Positions 49,070-60,550 are shown, counted from the stretch's first letter. The stretch: DNA of 64,000 bases from Dermatemys mawii (GCA_007922305.1 ML677386.1:14277585-14341584); one strand, 5' to 3'. Program-made: numbers and translations. Notes: generated from the sequence alone by a model not told the origin.

Positions 49070-49275
49070 TCAGGAGGCACTGTAGCAGGGGATAAGGCAC
49101 TGGACTGGGACTCAGGAGACCAGATTTCTATTTGCGGTTCTGTTAGTGAATTTAGGCAAGACATTTAATCTCTTTGTGGGTCCCTTTCACCATTTTTTAA
49201 AATGGAGACACTTAGCTCTTAGCTGTTTTATAAAGCACTTTATGATCGATGGATGAAAAACTGCTATGTAACAAC
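49070..49275 (+). repeat. MIR/CORE-type SINE
   Basis: Head ATAAGGCACTGGACTGGGAC, then CTCAGGAGACCAGATTTC; core TTTAGGCAAGACATTTAATCTC; tail AAAATGGAGACACTTAG and TAAAGCACTTTATGATC. Nearly full length but diverged. Confidence 0.82.
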
Positions 49276-50199
49276 TAGTAAATATTGTTTATCATCATTG
49301 TTACTATATTAGGCTATTCATTTACTTAAATAAAAAACAAGGAAAGTCCTTTCTATACCAGGGAGAGATGGTTAAAAGTGGCTCTTGTTCAAACAGTACC
49401 AATAAAAATGTCTCTGTTTTGGGAGAACACTTCCTTGAGACATTGGGAGCCCTAGATCTGCCAAGAGGTGCTTTCATGCATAAGAGACTTCTTTGGTACT
49501 TCTGAAGTTTTTAATGACTCATGGCAGTCCTGGTGGACATGCTTGCCACTGAAGTGAGGAGAGGCAGAAGGGATATGCAGTTTGGAAAGGCAATCACACT
49601 CCAATCACTTGGAGATTGTTCTGGGAAAGGTCAGGAAGCTGAGGGAAGAAGAGTCAGGCATTTTTCACAGGAAAGCAAACTTACAAACATGAGGAAGCAT
49701 ATGGTTGCATGACATTCCAGGAGGCAACAATAGTAATAGAAAAGCATAATTTTGGTTGTAAAAGGACAATTGAACTGGCAGAACATAAGCTCCACTCGTA
49801 TTCTCAGCCATTCATACAGAGGAGTAGCTTGTTTAAAAAAAAAAAAAAAAAAACACCTGGAAATAATTACACTGTCAAGAGAGAAAAAAGGGATCGGAAC
49901 CCTTTGTTAGACATAGAAAAGGACAGAGTACATAACCGCAGCTAACCTATTTTCTGCAGGGCAAGTCATTGCGCTGTAGTAGGAGAGTCTGTGCAGGGAT
50001 GGCCTCTGCACTTTGCAGTATTGGCTGCCACTACAAATGCTTGTTCTCTGCATATCACGGTAATTTAGAAATTCTGTCCAGCCAGGGTTCTATGTTTGAT
50101 GCACCTGGGGAGCTTTTCCACCCCTCACCCTCAATTAAAGTCAAATAATTTTATCTTTTTCCAGTTGAATGGGCCATTCCAACCTCCTAATTTAACAGC
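49276..50199. other. Unannotated intron with poly-A run
   Basis: No gene. A 19-A run lies at 49,835-49,853; no upstream gene-like sequence supports a processed pseudogene. Confidence 0.5.
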
Positions 50200-50470
50200 A
50201 TAAGTAACAGACCATTTTTGTATTGGTGTAATTTGGGTTAGAGCTGTGAGATTTTTACCGAAATAGTTATAACTCAGTTATACCAGTATAAAGTTCCCAT
50301 GTATTGGTTTAGCTTACCCCCTTTATCGTCCATCAATAAACTATATTTGTATGAGTGCATTTATATCTGCATAACGGTGTCCACACTAGGGGGCTCAACT
50401 ACTTTAACTCTCGTTGTATAGGTGTTGTGGTACAATTTCTCTGTGCAGACAAGGTGTAGATTAGTTAATG
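50200..50470. repeat. Probable MITE ('CAGACAAGGTGTA' end)
   Basis: The right end GTGCAGACAAGGTGTAG and inner TTATACCAGTATAAAG plus GGTGTCCACACTAGGG resemble a common turtle non-autonomous element. The left end is not resolved. Confidence 0.4.
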
Positions 50471-52163
50471 AATGCACCAGTAAAGAGGTCCAAAATAGCA
50501 GCAGAACTGGGTGACCCCGTGGCATTAAAGAGCCCAGCAGCCAAAGCAGAGGATTGAGGGGCACTTTTAGAAATTACCTTATTTAATTAGTCACGTGTAT
50601 ATCCATCTGTCTTATGTATGAGTATACAGGGCAGAACCACAGCTGGTGTAAACTGATTAAAAGTTCCTCTCAAACATTTTAACCCACAGTCACTGATTTA
50701 TTTACTTATTGGCCTACCTATTGTGGCAAAGATTGCGAAGAAATGCATTCTATACATTATTGGTTTGATGTCAAGTACTCATGTCAGTAAAGAAGCTAAA
50801 CACAAGGGCTTTCCTGAAATACCCTGCACAGGCTGACTACAGCTACTATCCCTGGATGGTAAGGCTCACAGTTCATTTAATACTAATTCATCTTTTTCTG
50901 CCTCTGATTTGTTGTGTTATGGAAGCCTTATATTTCCCAGATATGGAATATGAATAGATTAGCAATGAAGATTGTACTAGTATTGTAATACTAGTCAAAT
51001 TCGTGCAGAAACACTCCTCCTCTATGCCCAAATCGGCTTCCTATTCTTTCAAGTTAGATTGACAGTATTGCAAGTATGTAGTTATAAATCTACACTATAT
51101 TTTTGATGCTGTGTTCTTTAGGCCAAAGATCATGCTGCTTTTGCCAAAAAAGGGCAGTAAAGCAACAACAGAAACATAACATGTTAGTCTAGACTCTCAA
51201 AAAATGAGATGTGGTATACAACTAAAACGGTGATCATGATTTGAAGGTAGGATTATTCTCCAACCTGTCATGTTTCTTCTACACTTAAAAAACAATATTC
51301 TTCTCAGATATCTTTGAACTGCATTTTCTTTTTTTACACTAAAATGTTAGTCTTAAATGTCTGAGGAATGATATGCTAGCATCCCATCAGGCAGTGTTTT
51401 CTGGTTCTAATACATTTATCAAACACCAGGCTATCCAATCAATGCTGTGGATCACATTTGTCTCAATGTACAGACTATGTAATCAAGCTGTTCATTGTAT
51501 GAAACAATAAAGAACTAATTTGAAAACTAGTGTAATATTCAAAAAAGGTATAAATAAATATGCAAATAAAATAAAAACCTATCAGTAATCAAATGTATTC
51601 TCCTAATCTGCGCTAGAACATGCGCTTATTTTTTCCATGAGCACTGCAGTGTGGCCAACTGATCAACATAGAAATCTCTCAGTATAAATATGAGATCATA
51701 ATTGAATATGTGCTCATAGAAGACACATATGTACATCTCTTAGAAGAGGAAATATTCTATCTGAAGTGCTCTATAGGTCCTCTGAGGAAAGATCTATAAT
51801 GTGTTACATTCCACACCTCAGAACACCATCATCTTTACAAAGAAGGTCCTATTGAGGATTGTGCTGAATGCAATTTTATTGTATCTGTTAGATTTGTCAA
51901 GCCATTAGAGTTTTTCAGAGAGGTACATTTCCACCCTCACATAATTTTATGTACATATTTGTGATGGTCCTTAGTGTTTCTACATTTCAATTATAAAAAT
52001 ATAGTTCTAGAATATAATCACATTTTTAGGTATAAGATGAATTGATATCATTAACTGGGCCACTGCAAGGGGGAGATACGATTCCAGTTACAATAAGAGC
52101 AAAATCTTGCTCTTAATATAAGCCTCCATTTAAGCAACCCAAGAACAGTTTAAGTATACTTAC
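50471..52163. other. Unannotated intron
   Basis: No gene or confident repeat recognised up to the RGS7 exon donor at 52,158-52,163. Confidence 0.5.
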
Positions 52164-52270
52164 TTGGAACCGGTAAAAGGTGCCATCATCCTTTAGTGTT
52201 AGAACATGGTCTGAGATTGGAAAGAAATAGCCATGGGCTGCCATTAACGTCCCCAAATGTAGAGCTTCCA
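52164..52270 (-). CDS. RGS7: RGS7 internal exon: end of DEP domain
   Basis: Minus-strand exon of 107 bp. It starts after a polypyrimidine tract and an AG acceptor (complement of 52,271-52,272) and ends at a GTAAGT donor (complement of 52,158-52,163). It starts with the last two bases of a split Val codon and then encodes 35 codons beginning [14 protein letters not shown] and ending D-G-T-F-Y-R-F-Q. This matches, from memory of the family, the C-terminal half of the DEP domain of R7-type RGS proteins (RGS6/7/9/11). That domain binds the membrane anchor R7BP and, at the plasma membrane, receptors such as GPR158. The exon ends in phase 0 and joins directly to the exon at 43.3 kb. The preceding DEP exon was searched for up to 64 kb and not found. 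RGS7 is chosen over RGS6 because of the exon at 23.4 kb. Confidence 0.9.
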
Positions 52271-54360
52271 CTGTTGGGGTTGGGGGAAAGAAAAGAACAT
52301 TAAAAAATTTAAACCTTTTCTGTGTTTACAGCAAGGGACTTTACGTGACATTTCTTCCCATCTCCTGTTTGTAAACACCCAGCTCTCTTACTATTTAAAA
52401 TAGAGATGGTACCAAAATGATTCCTCTTCCTAAGGAGTTGATTTGTGTATCTCCCATTCAACAGCTCTTCCTCTGCATTACTACTACCTTCATTACTATC
52501 TTTACATTCACTCCATCCATTTCTCACTGAGAATTACTGCCACTGTGTTGTCTAACCCTTCCTTTCAGAATAGTTCTAGCAGATGACATGGTGTTAAAAC
52601 AGCATCAGCCCTTATCCATTGGCTCACCTATCAGTTGCACCAGTGTCATAAGCGATTTCCCTAAAATCCCCAGGATAGACAATGTATTGAAGAATTGCTT
52701 TAATTTATCTTAGCGTACAAAGCCAAACCCAATAAATATATACGTTAAGTATTACATGTGTTCTTATATTTACATTGTACCATTCTTCAGTATCAGAGAT
52801 TGAGGTCCCGGGTTATCAGCTACACATTTTGTAATTATTACAATTCTCCTGTCAGGAGAGCAGAGCCATAGTCCAACAAGAGTGGGGTTGTATTACTTAC
52901 ACCATTTTCTGCCTATGGTAGTTGAGTTCCTTGGCCCACAAGGATAAGCTATTTCTTCACTAGTCCCTCCAAATAACTTTACGAGCCAAACCAGGCTCTG
53001 GAATATTTATATACCCATGAAATAGACACACAACAATTTCTGCCATTTGAAATGTTGACAATACTCTATCAAGGATGGACCAATGGCATGCATAATTTCA
53101 CTTTGAAAAATCTGTTACAGTTTTATGTGCAACACAATGTTCAAATTGGTAAATGTCTATAGTTTTGCTTTCTTTATGTTCATATCACACTTTAAAAAGA
53201 GGCAATTCTACTGTTGCAAATTCCTAATACTTAATTACTAGCTTGAAATCCCATTTCTCAGTTTTTCAGCATTGATCTATATTGTATAGCCTCTCTAAAC
53301 CCTGGAAGTAGAAGTTTAGCACAGAAACGCCAGCAAGTCTTTGTGGCATTGGAGGACATTACAGTCACTACATCAACATGGGAAAAATATTTATTCAATC
53401 TGTTGTTTCCTGTCCTTGCTATAAAAGTCATTGTGACAAGGATGGATTAATAGTGAGCTCTTTTACACTTTCTTATGTTAGTCTTTCTTGGCTATAAGAA
53501 AGAAACAGTTCTGTTGGCTCACCCATTTTTCATAAGCAATATGTGCAAATTCTCTCTTTCATCTGTTTGCTCACCTAAACACTTTCATCATGAGTATTTT
53601 AAATTTTTCAAGAGGATGAGTGGGAATTTTTAGCTGCCCTGAATCCACCCACCCTGAGAACCCCCTCTAGGGTTTTAGGGAGAGGCAACTTCCCCACTGA
53701 GTCCACCTAACCACAACCTCAATTCTGTCTCTGCTCTGTGACAAACACCTCTTGCTTATCAAAAAACTGCACTTTGATTTTCATCATTACTCATGCCTTG
53801 GAAAGTTTCTGCTAAAACTTCTGCTCTCTCATTTCCTAGATTCTAAGTATTTTGTTATTCCCAAAAGACCTGGGATGTAACTACTCTTATTCTTATGTCT
53901 GTATAGCTCTCATTTTTAAAAATCTTTAATTAACCTCCCACAATACTTCCTCCAACTCTCGGATTTTATAAAAATTCTTTCTGCTATTGCCTTATTTCTT
54001 TAATACTTCAGTAGATTTTCACTATTCATTGTATTTTTCACTTTCTTATAGGCCTTGTTCTGTTCTTTAATGGCCATTCCTCATTCCACCTCAGAAGTGA
54101 ATTGCTAGTTTTGAGGTACTTCAATATCTTAGGTACTACTACAGTAGCTGCTATTACTCCCTTTATTCCATTATTGTTGAAATGCCCTCTGTCTTCACTC
54201 ACACAGTTATCATTCACAAATGCAGTACATTTATTTGTAAATAGCTCCCAGTTACTTGCTTAAAATTCCAGGTGGGCCATTACCTTCAACCTTAACTTGT
54301 TCTTGAAAAGTATAGGGAAATGATCATTTCCCATTCCTTCTTCCTGCTTGTTGGGGATAG
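52271..54360. other. RGS7 upstream intron, unannotated part
   Basis: Begins with the acceptor of the 52.2 kb exon. No further RGS7 exon, other gene or confident repeat recognised. Confidence 0.5.
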
Positions 54361-54373
54361 TTTAATTATGTCA

Positions 54374-54521
54374 GGGTTCAGAGAAATCAGCCCTGTTAGT
54401 CTATATCCATAAAAAGAACAGGAGTACTTGTGGCACCTTAGAGAAGTGGGCTATAGCCTACAAAAGCTTGTGCTGAAATAAATTTGTTAGTCTCTATGTT
54501 GCCACAAGTACTCCTGTTCTT
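54374..54521. mobile_element. 148-bp fold-back Penelope-like insertion
   Basis: The left part is the reverse complement of a Penelope tail (CTGTTAGTCTATATCC, AAAAAGAACAGGAGTACTTG, TGGCACCTTAG). The right part is the same tail in sense orientation (AAGTGGGCTATAGCCTAC, AAAAGCTTGTGCTGAAAT, GCCACAAGTACTCCTGTTC). The two halves form a hairpin. TTTAATTATGTCA flanks it on both sides (54,361-54,373 and 54,522-54,534), a perfect 13-bp target duplication, so this composite inserted as one unit. Confidence 0.88.
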
Positions 54522-54534
54522 TTTAATTATGTCA

Positions 54535-55867
54535 TATATTCAAGACTTCCTTCTTTATTTCCTACTTGTATGTAGTTTATTCCCTTTTGAAAATACAAAC
54601 ACCTTCCCCTCTATCTAGTTTTTGGTCTTGCTTATAGGCAATATATACCCTGAAATTTTAAAAGGAAGCTTTTCAAACAACCATATTTCCATATGATATC
54701 TGGTTTAGTTCTGATTTCCAGTTCGTTTTCTTTTAGCAGTTGGCATTGCACCCACGTGAGTGGAGTTCCCATCTTTTATCTCTTCCTCCAGTTCAGACAT
54801 GATTTGCAGGTACAGTGAGGCAGGGACACTCCAGCTCTAGGCAGCACCAAAACCGCTTCCCAGGTCAGTGCTAGTTTATATACCCTGTCACAGGCAAATT
54901 CAGTACTATCTTCAGTTGTTGTACAATGATTACATATGACAACTGGAGGCCCCTTATGAAAGCCTGAGAGATAGAGTGTAGTGGGGTTTAAGAGGTGTAA
55001 TGGAGTACAGTTTGGCTTCCTCTGTGGATGAATTATTTGCCTTTGAAAAGGGTCACTTGTCTGTCATGGATATAAGCCTTTACTTACTATGGAGTTTACT
55101 TCACTTTACTATGGAGTTCATTTTTGTGATTGAATATGACAATACTCCATATTTCCAACGTGTGCATCATTGATTCCAGAGCAGTCATCCATCCATAGCT
55201 AAAGCAGAATTGATAACATATGTGCAGCTCTGTTAGAAATGGTACATTTCAGCAGTGTATATACACATTCATATTTTAGTGAATTAAGCACTTGTTTTTT
55301 AAGCTCTATGGGCACTTTCTCCTTTGATTCTGAACTACGTTCCAATTACTATACTTGATGATGATGATCTCTCTGCTTCTGCTGATGTCACCAGCTGACA
55401 TTGTCTCTGTGCTATGCATTTAGAAAAATCCATTATACCTGAGCTTGCTGCTACAGTTACAGGTAATATTCTTTGTGATGGGTGTCCAGGAGTCAGAGAT
55501 GACTGTTTTTAAACAACATTTGGGTGCCTCTTCCTTCTATGGAACTTCTGTCATCACTGAAATCACATTCACTGGGTGCTGCTACCATTGCAAATTCTGT
55601 AGATGAGGAGGGATGAAAGGAAACAGTTTACAGTGTCTTTTATTTGAAGGAGTGTTTAAAAAATTTATTTCCCTATGTGTGCTTTTCCTCCTTTAAAGGG
55701 AGAAAGCAGATCCACAGAGGTAATGTGACTTCTCTCCTGGTTCCGGAGAGAGGGTGGAAAGTAGGTTGAATTTCAATACTTCAAACTGCAATTGAACATT
55801 TTGCTTTTGCTTCTCCTGTTCAGCCCAGCAGTGAAATGACAGCAGGCATAAAAGATAGCTAAGAATA
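54535..55867. other. Unannotated intron
   Basis: No gene or confident repeat recognised. Confidence 0.5.
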
Positions 55868-56098
55868 AAGGCAGGTCTAAACTTCAGCCTAAGTCGATAT
55901 AACACTCGGGGGAGTGAAAAAGCCCTCTCCTGCTCCCCGCTCCCGCCTCCGAGTGGTCCAAGTTTCTTTACGCTGTCCACACCAGCTCTCCAGTTGGTCG
56001 GTGGGAGACGCTCTCCTGCCAGCACAGCTTCAAGACATGCAACAGCGACACAGCTGCACCGGTGCCAATGTTGCACTGTAGTGTAGACTTGTCCTAAG
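55868..56098. mobile_element. Non-autonomous DNA transposon, GC-rich
   Basis: The left end GGCAGGTCTAAACTTCAG and complement of the right end GGACAAGTCTACACTACAG are imperfect inverted repeats. The inside has GTCGATATAACACTCGGGGG and is GC-rich. The 140-codon minus-strand open frame across it is not a host gene. Confidence 0.6.
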
Positions 56099-56435
56099 TG
56101 ATAATGACTTGGCATTCAGCACTTACGATGAGCATGTGCTTCTGAAGTTCTGAGTCTCTGATCACTTTTCCAGGCAGCAGCTCATCACAGGAATGGATTT
56201 TATTACTGTGATTTATTCCAGATTCCAGAGTCAAACAAACAGGCTACAGGCTGGAACACTATTTGCTGAGGATTCAGGTCAGCTTCCACTTATATTTTGA
56301 GCTAAGCCATTGAGAGTAGGTATATAGTTTTTATTTCTATCCCAAATAAAAACTTTATCAAGGAAGAGTTATGGTTGAAAGCATGTTTTAGTAGAATCTT
56401 GCTAACATCCAAAAGCAATATCACTTTCTTTAGGG

Positions 56436-56600
56436 CTTGTCTACTCAGAACACCCAAAAAGTTAATCCAAATTAACTGAAAAAGTGAATTTGAAGTACAT
56501 TAGTTAAATCACATTAAATCCCTGTTTCAGTGCTGTTATTTAGAACTAAAGTGGCTTTAATTTGTTTAGCTTAATTGACTTTGAAAGTGAGGGAGGGGAG
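56436..56600 (+). repeat. MITE fragment ('AAGTTAATCCAAATTAACTG')
   Basis: GGGCTTGTCTACTCAGAAC is followed by AAAGTTAATCCAAATTAACTG and TTGAAGTACATTAGTTAAATC, then a partly inverted TTAATTTGTTTAGCTTAATT. Recognised from memory as a common sauropsid non-autonomous element. The right end is missing. Confidence 0.55.
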
Positions 56601-58990
56601 AGAAGACCAGTTAAATGAGTGTGTCATCAAGATCACTCTCCCAGTAATGGTGCAGCAGATGGCAGGGCAATATTACACTTCTCAGCAAAATAATTGCTAA
56701 TTAATCTGCTTGTACCTGCATTGTTCTCTTCACCCAGACAGCTAAATAAACTTCAGCAGCAGAATGAACCACAAAATTCTAAGCTTTTCTATGGTTTTTG
56801 GCACACAGACCATGAACAAATTAAGATCCATAGCCGACACTATCAATTACATTTGGAAATAATGCATATCTTGTGAACATGAAGCAGCTATGACAGCTTC
56901 ATTTCTGCCTCTGGTTGGAGTTCCTGCAATATATTGCTTGATATTTAATAATGTCATAGTGAGAATCCGGGCATTTTTTTATTTCTTAGATCCCCATTTG
57001 CTTTTGCTTTTCAGATCACTTTAAAAAGCTCTGCCAGCACCATCAGGTCCTATCAATCATAATGGCAACCGAACATCTTATGCCAACGTGATGTACATAG
57101 GTTGAGGTGGATCTCAAACCTTCACCCTATAAACACTGCAGGTTTATTTTATACGTACCTGACCAATAAAACAATCACATTGTGAAATATACATAGAAAA
57201 GTGGGACCTAAACCACAGTTTTATGAAGAAACTTCCCACCCTCACCCCCAAAGCAATAAAATAAATGGGGGAAAAAATCAAATTATGGAAAGGAAGATAG
57301 CCCCAGAGTCAAGGAGTTAAATCTTATTGCAGCCTAATCAGTCACATAACTCCTGTCACTAACATACCGCACTATTTTTAATATCATGAAATATTTGGCA
57401 AATATTTGCATGATACGGTTTAAACTTAGACTTGGATTGCTTGGCTCTCAAGAGCACAAATGAATTGGCTACTGTCTCCTATTAAAACCTGGCTTTTCGT
57501 ATCCTAAGAATACTAAATTTTGAAGGACTGGCCTGATGGTTTCGTTGACAAATAGGTAACACATTGTACTGCTGCATGATGCCCAAGGGTTTGAGCTAAA
57601 CTCAACCCCACAAATTATGCTGGCATGAGTGGAAGGGCTGGCATTATGATTTACAAGGTCCTAGGAAGGCAGGAAGAGAATCAAGCCAGGAGTTGCCCAG
57701 TTCTGCAGGTGTAGCATGCGGCAAATTTCTCTCTCCCTCTTTAGTTCCACTTCTAGTGGAGGAGACCAAGTTGGGGTATGAATTGCAGCATTTGTGGGGC
57801 AGTTAAAGAGAAGAGCCTCTAACATCTAACTAGTTTGCTTTGTAGTTAAAGCTAGATTTTTCTGAAGGGCACTGAAATCAAGCAGCTGTGTGGGGCAAGA
57901 GAGATTCTCCCAGCTACAAACATCTAGTAGACTAACTTGTATTTTGGGGTGGGGTGGGAGGAAATCACTACTTGGCTGGCAAAAAGTTTGCAGTCAAATA
58001 TCCTTTTCACTAAACACTGGGGCCAGTTCCTTTATCTCTATAACTATAGAAACATGGATATAATTCTTGAACAAAAAGACTAAGTGTTTATTTACATCAG
58101 ATTAGCAATTTTAGAGAAGGGAGAAAACTGTCTGGCAGTCTGTCCTACCCATTGCTATAAGTGGTGGTAGTTCTATGTTCACTCTGTAAGGACTATGCAT
58201 TTGTTCTCATTTCAGTACTGAGTAAAGATTTCTAGTTTCAATTTTCTTCATTAATAGAGTTCACAGTCTTTGTTTTATCACTGATATCTTCTGGCCCTTT
58301 AAATTTAAAAATCTGGGGTGGAATCCTGGCTCCACTGTCATTAATAACAAAACCACCACTGACTTCAGTGGGGTCAAGATTTCACCCAACTTGCCCACTG
58401 GCACTTCCTCAGAACGTAAGATTTTAGACATAAAAAGGCTGAGTTCTGGATTCTTACTATGCCTGTAATGTTAAGAGCATCTCTGGCTGGCAAGGAGCAT
58501 CATACAAACTATCACTCAGGACTTGGAGAGTGCCCCTGATAGCTGGTTTAACATGCCATTTGGGTCAGAAGACAGCCCGTTCTCTTAACACGGAGATTAT
58601 GTTCTTCATGTGAGACTCAACATACATTTGGAGAGGAGGTTAAACATGGGAAACGAGAGCCCAAAATGAAGAGAGAGAAGAACTTCATGTGTTGTTTATA
58701 GTCCTGAACTCCCTAAATCCAGAAGGCAAGAGCCTCTCTAGCATACATTGCTAGCAGAGTTTAGCTGAGAAAATGAAAATGAAATCTGTAGATATTTGGA
58801 GCTTCGCAATAATACCAAAACCAAAATGAAAAGAAAAAATATCAGCACATCCTTGCAATTGCATAGGCTATATTTTTTCTTATTTCTGAGGAATACAATC
58901 CTGCTCTACAGCTCCAGGGAGTCACAGAAGAGCCAATATTAAGTATAATTGGATCATTTTTGCTCAAAGCAGAGAGGTCATACAAACTGG
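56601..58990. other. Unannotated intron
   Basis: About 2.4 kb with no gene. 58,315-58,400 is an old dispersed-repeat piece (CCACTGACTTCAGTGGGGTC). A weak tRNA-SINE-like segment near 57,540-57,600 is not called. Confidence 0.45.
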
Positions 58991-58991
58991 A

Positions 58992-59242
58992 TTCTGCAGC
59001 CTATGCCACTGGCTCTATGGATTCAGAGATTTGAAGACCAGAAGGAATCATTGTGATAATCTAGTCTGATCTCCTGTATAACAGAGGCCATAGAACTTCC
59101 AAGGTAATTCCTTTAGCACTGGAGCTTAAAAAAAAATCTCATCTTGATTTAAAAATTGATAGCGACGGAGAATCCATCATGACTCTCAGTAAATTGTTCC
59201 AATGGTTAATTACTCTCAATGTTTAATATTTATACATTGTTT
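58992..59242 (-). mobile_element. CR1 LINE, antisense, 3' part (split by Penelope insertion)
   Basis: TGATAATCTAGTCTGATCTCCTGTATAACAGAGGCC is the reverse complement of a CR1 3' UTR. The sequence continues on the far side of the inserted Penelope copy at 59,912 (a duplicated CCAGTCTGAA marks the split), so both parts are one older insertion. Confidence 0.8.
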
Positions 59243-59252
59243 CCAGTCTGAA

Positions 59253-59901
59253 TCAGAGGGGTAGCTGTGTTAGTCTGGATCTGCAAAAGCGACAAAGAGT
59301 CTTGTAGCACCTTATAAACTAACAAATTTTAGGGATCATGAGCTTTCGTAGGCTAAGACCCACTTCATCAGATGAATGTTGTGGAAATCTCTAGAGGCAG
59401 GTATAAATAGCAGGCAAGAAAGCAAGGTAAGTTCAATCGGGGGGGGGGGGTGAAGCCCACCTCCAGCAGGTGATCTGGAGGTGTGAACACCCAGAGAGGA
59501 GAAACTGCTTTTGTAATTGGCAAGCCATTCACGGTCAATATTGAGTCCAGACCTGATGGTGTGGAAAAAACTTCAAGACCAGACTTCAAAGAGAAACTGC
59601 TGAGCTCCAGTTCATCTACAAATTCGACACCATCAGGTCTGGACTCAATATTGACTGTGAATGGCTCGCCAGTTACAAAAGCAGTTTCTCCTCTCTGGGT
59701 GTTCACACCTCCAGATTACCTGCTGGAAGTGGGCTTCACCTCCCCCCGACTGAATTTACCTTGCTTTCTTGCCTGCTATTTATACCTGCCTCTGGAGATT
59801 TCCACAACATTCATCTGATGAAGTGGGTCTTAGCCCACAAAAGCTCATGATCCCTAAAATTTGTTAGTCTATGAGGTGCTACAAGACTCTTTGTCGCTTT
59901 T
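59253..59901. mobile_element. 650-bp fold-back Penelope-like insertion
   Basis: Two inverted arms of a Penelope C-terminus and tail, 59,285-59,562 (antisense) and 59,627-59,901 (sense), about 95% matching by eye, with a 64-bp spacer. The right half still encodes the element's end (N-F-K-T-R-L-Q-R-E-T-A-E-L, then C-E-W-L-A-S-Y-K). The left arm has about 32 extra bases at its outer end (59,253-59,284). CCAGTCTGAA is duplicated at 59,243-59,252 and 59,902-59,911, extendable to 13 bp. The almost identical 111-112-codon open frames on the two strands are a result of the inverted repeat, not genes. Confidence 0.92.
59815..59860 (+). ncRNA. Hammerhead-like core, right arm (mutated)
   Basis: CTGATGA at 59,815-59,821, stem II GTGGG...CCCAC, then AAAA (59,839-59,842) where GAAA is expected. 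The left arm copy, on the minus strand at 59,340-59,371, keeps both CTGATGA (complement of 59,365-59,371) and GAAA (complement of 59,344-59,347). Confidence 0.5.
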
Positions 59902-59911
59902 CCAGTCTGAA

Positions 59912-60425
59912 GTTGTCTAGATTCAACTTCCATCCATTGGATCATGCTATATCTTTCTTTTGTTAGATTGAAGAACCCATTATTAAATCTTTGTTCCCCA
60001 TGTTGATACTTACAGACTGTGATCAAGTCACTCCTCAGTCATCTTCTTGTTAAGCTAAATAGATTGCACTCCTTGATTCTATCACTAGAAGGCATATTTT
60101 CCAATTCTTTAACCATTCTCATGGCTCCTCTGCAAACCTTCAATTTATCAACATTTTTCCTGAACTGTGGACATCAGCACTGGACACAGTATTCTAAAAA
60201 TGGTAGACCAGAGATAAAATAACCTCTCTACTCCTAGTTGAGGCTTCCCTGTTTATGCATTCAATGATCACATTATCCAGTTGGCTACAGAGTCACACTG
60301 GGAACTCATATTTAGCTGATTAGCTACCATGATCTTCAAGTCTTTTCTCAGTCACTGGCTTCCCAGGATAGACTCCCCCATCTGTAAGTCTGACCTGAAT
60401 TTTTTGTTCCTGGATGTATATGTAG
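59912..60425 (-). mobile_element. CR1 LINE, antisense, 5' part of the split copy
   Basis: The minus strand carries decayed CR1 sequence, including AGAATACTGTGTCCAGTGCTG and AGAGGAGCCATGAGAATGG, continuing the copy interrupted at 59,242. Stops are frequent. Confidence 0.75.
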
Positions 60426-60429
60426 TGGT

Positions 60430-60550
60430 GATAGACCCCTGGTTGTCAGCGGGTGGGATTGAACCTGGAACCTCAGGAGACTACTGCATGAGCCTCTACT
60501 GCATAAGCTAAAAGCCAACTGCCTGTAAGCTAAGGCTATGGAGCAGTCAG
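60430..60550 (-). repeat. tRNA-derived SINE, antisense
   Basis: On the minus strand there is a good B box, GGTTCAATCCC (complement of 60,458-60,468), 50-60 bp downstream of an A-box-like TAGCTTATGCAGTAGAGG. The arrangement is that of a tRNA-derived pol III promoter. No intact tRNA cloverleaf is formed, so this is a SINE, not a tRNA gene. Confidence 0.6.

Noticed and set aside
49835..49853. 19-A run as the tail of a processed pseudogene
   Set aside because: The preceding sequence shows no resemblance to any coding sequence, and no target duplication is evident.
55693..56115. 140-codon minus-strand open frame
   Set aside because: Most of it is the GC-rich transposon at 55.87-56.10 kb.
57530..57700. 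Possible tRNA-derived SINE (GGGTTTGAGC as a B-box)
   Set aside because: The B-box is a poor match, no clear A-box is at the right distance, and no tail is seen.
59368..59818. Two nearly identical 111-112 codon open frames on opposite strands
   Set aside because: They are the two arms of the Penelope inverted repeat. The mirrored frame is an effect of the fold-back, not a pair of genes.
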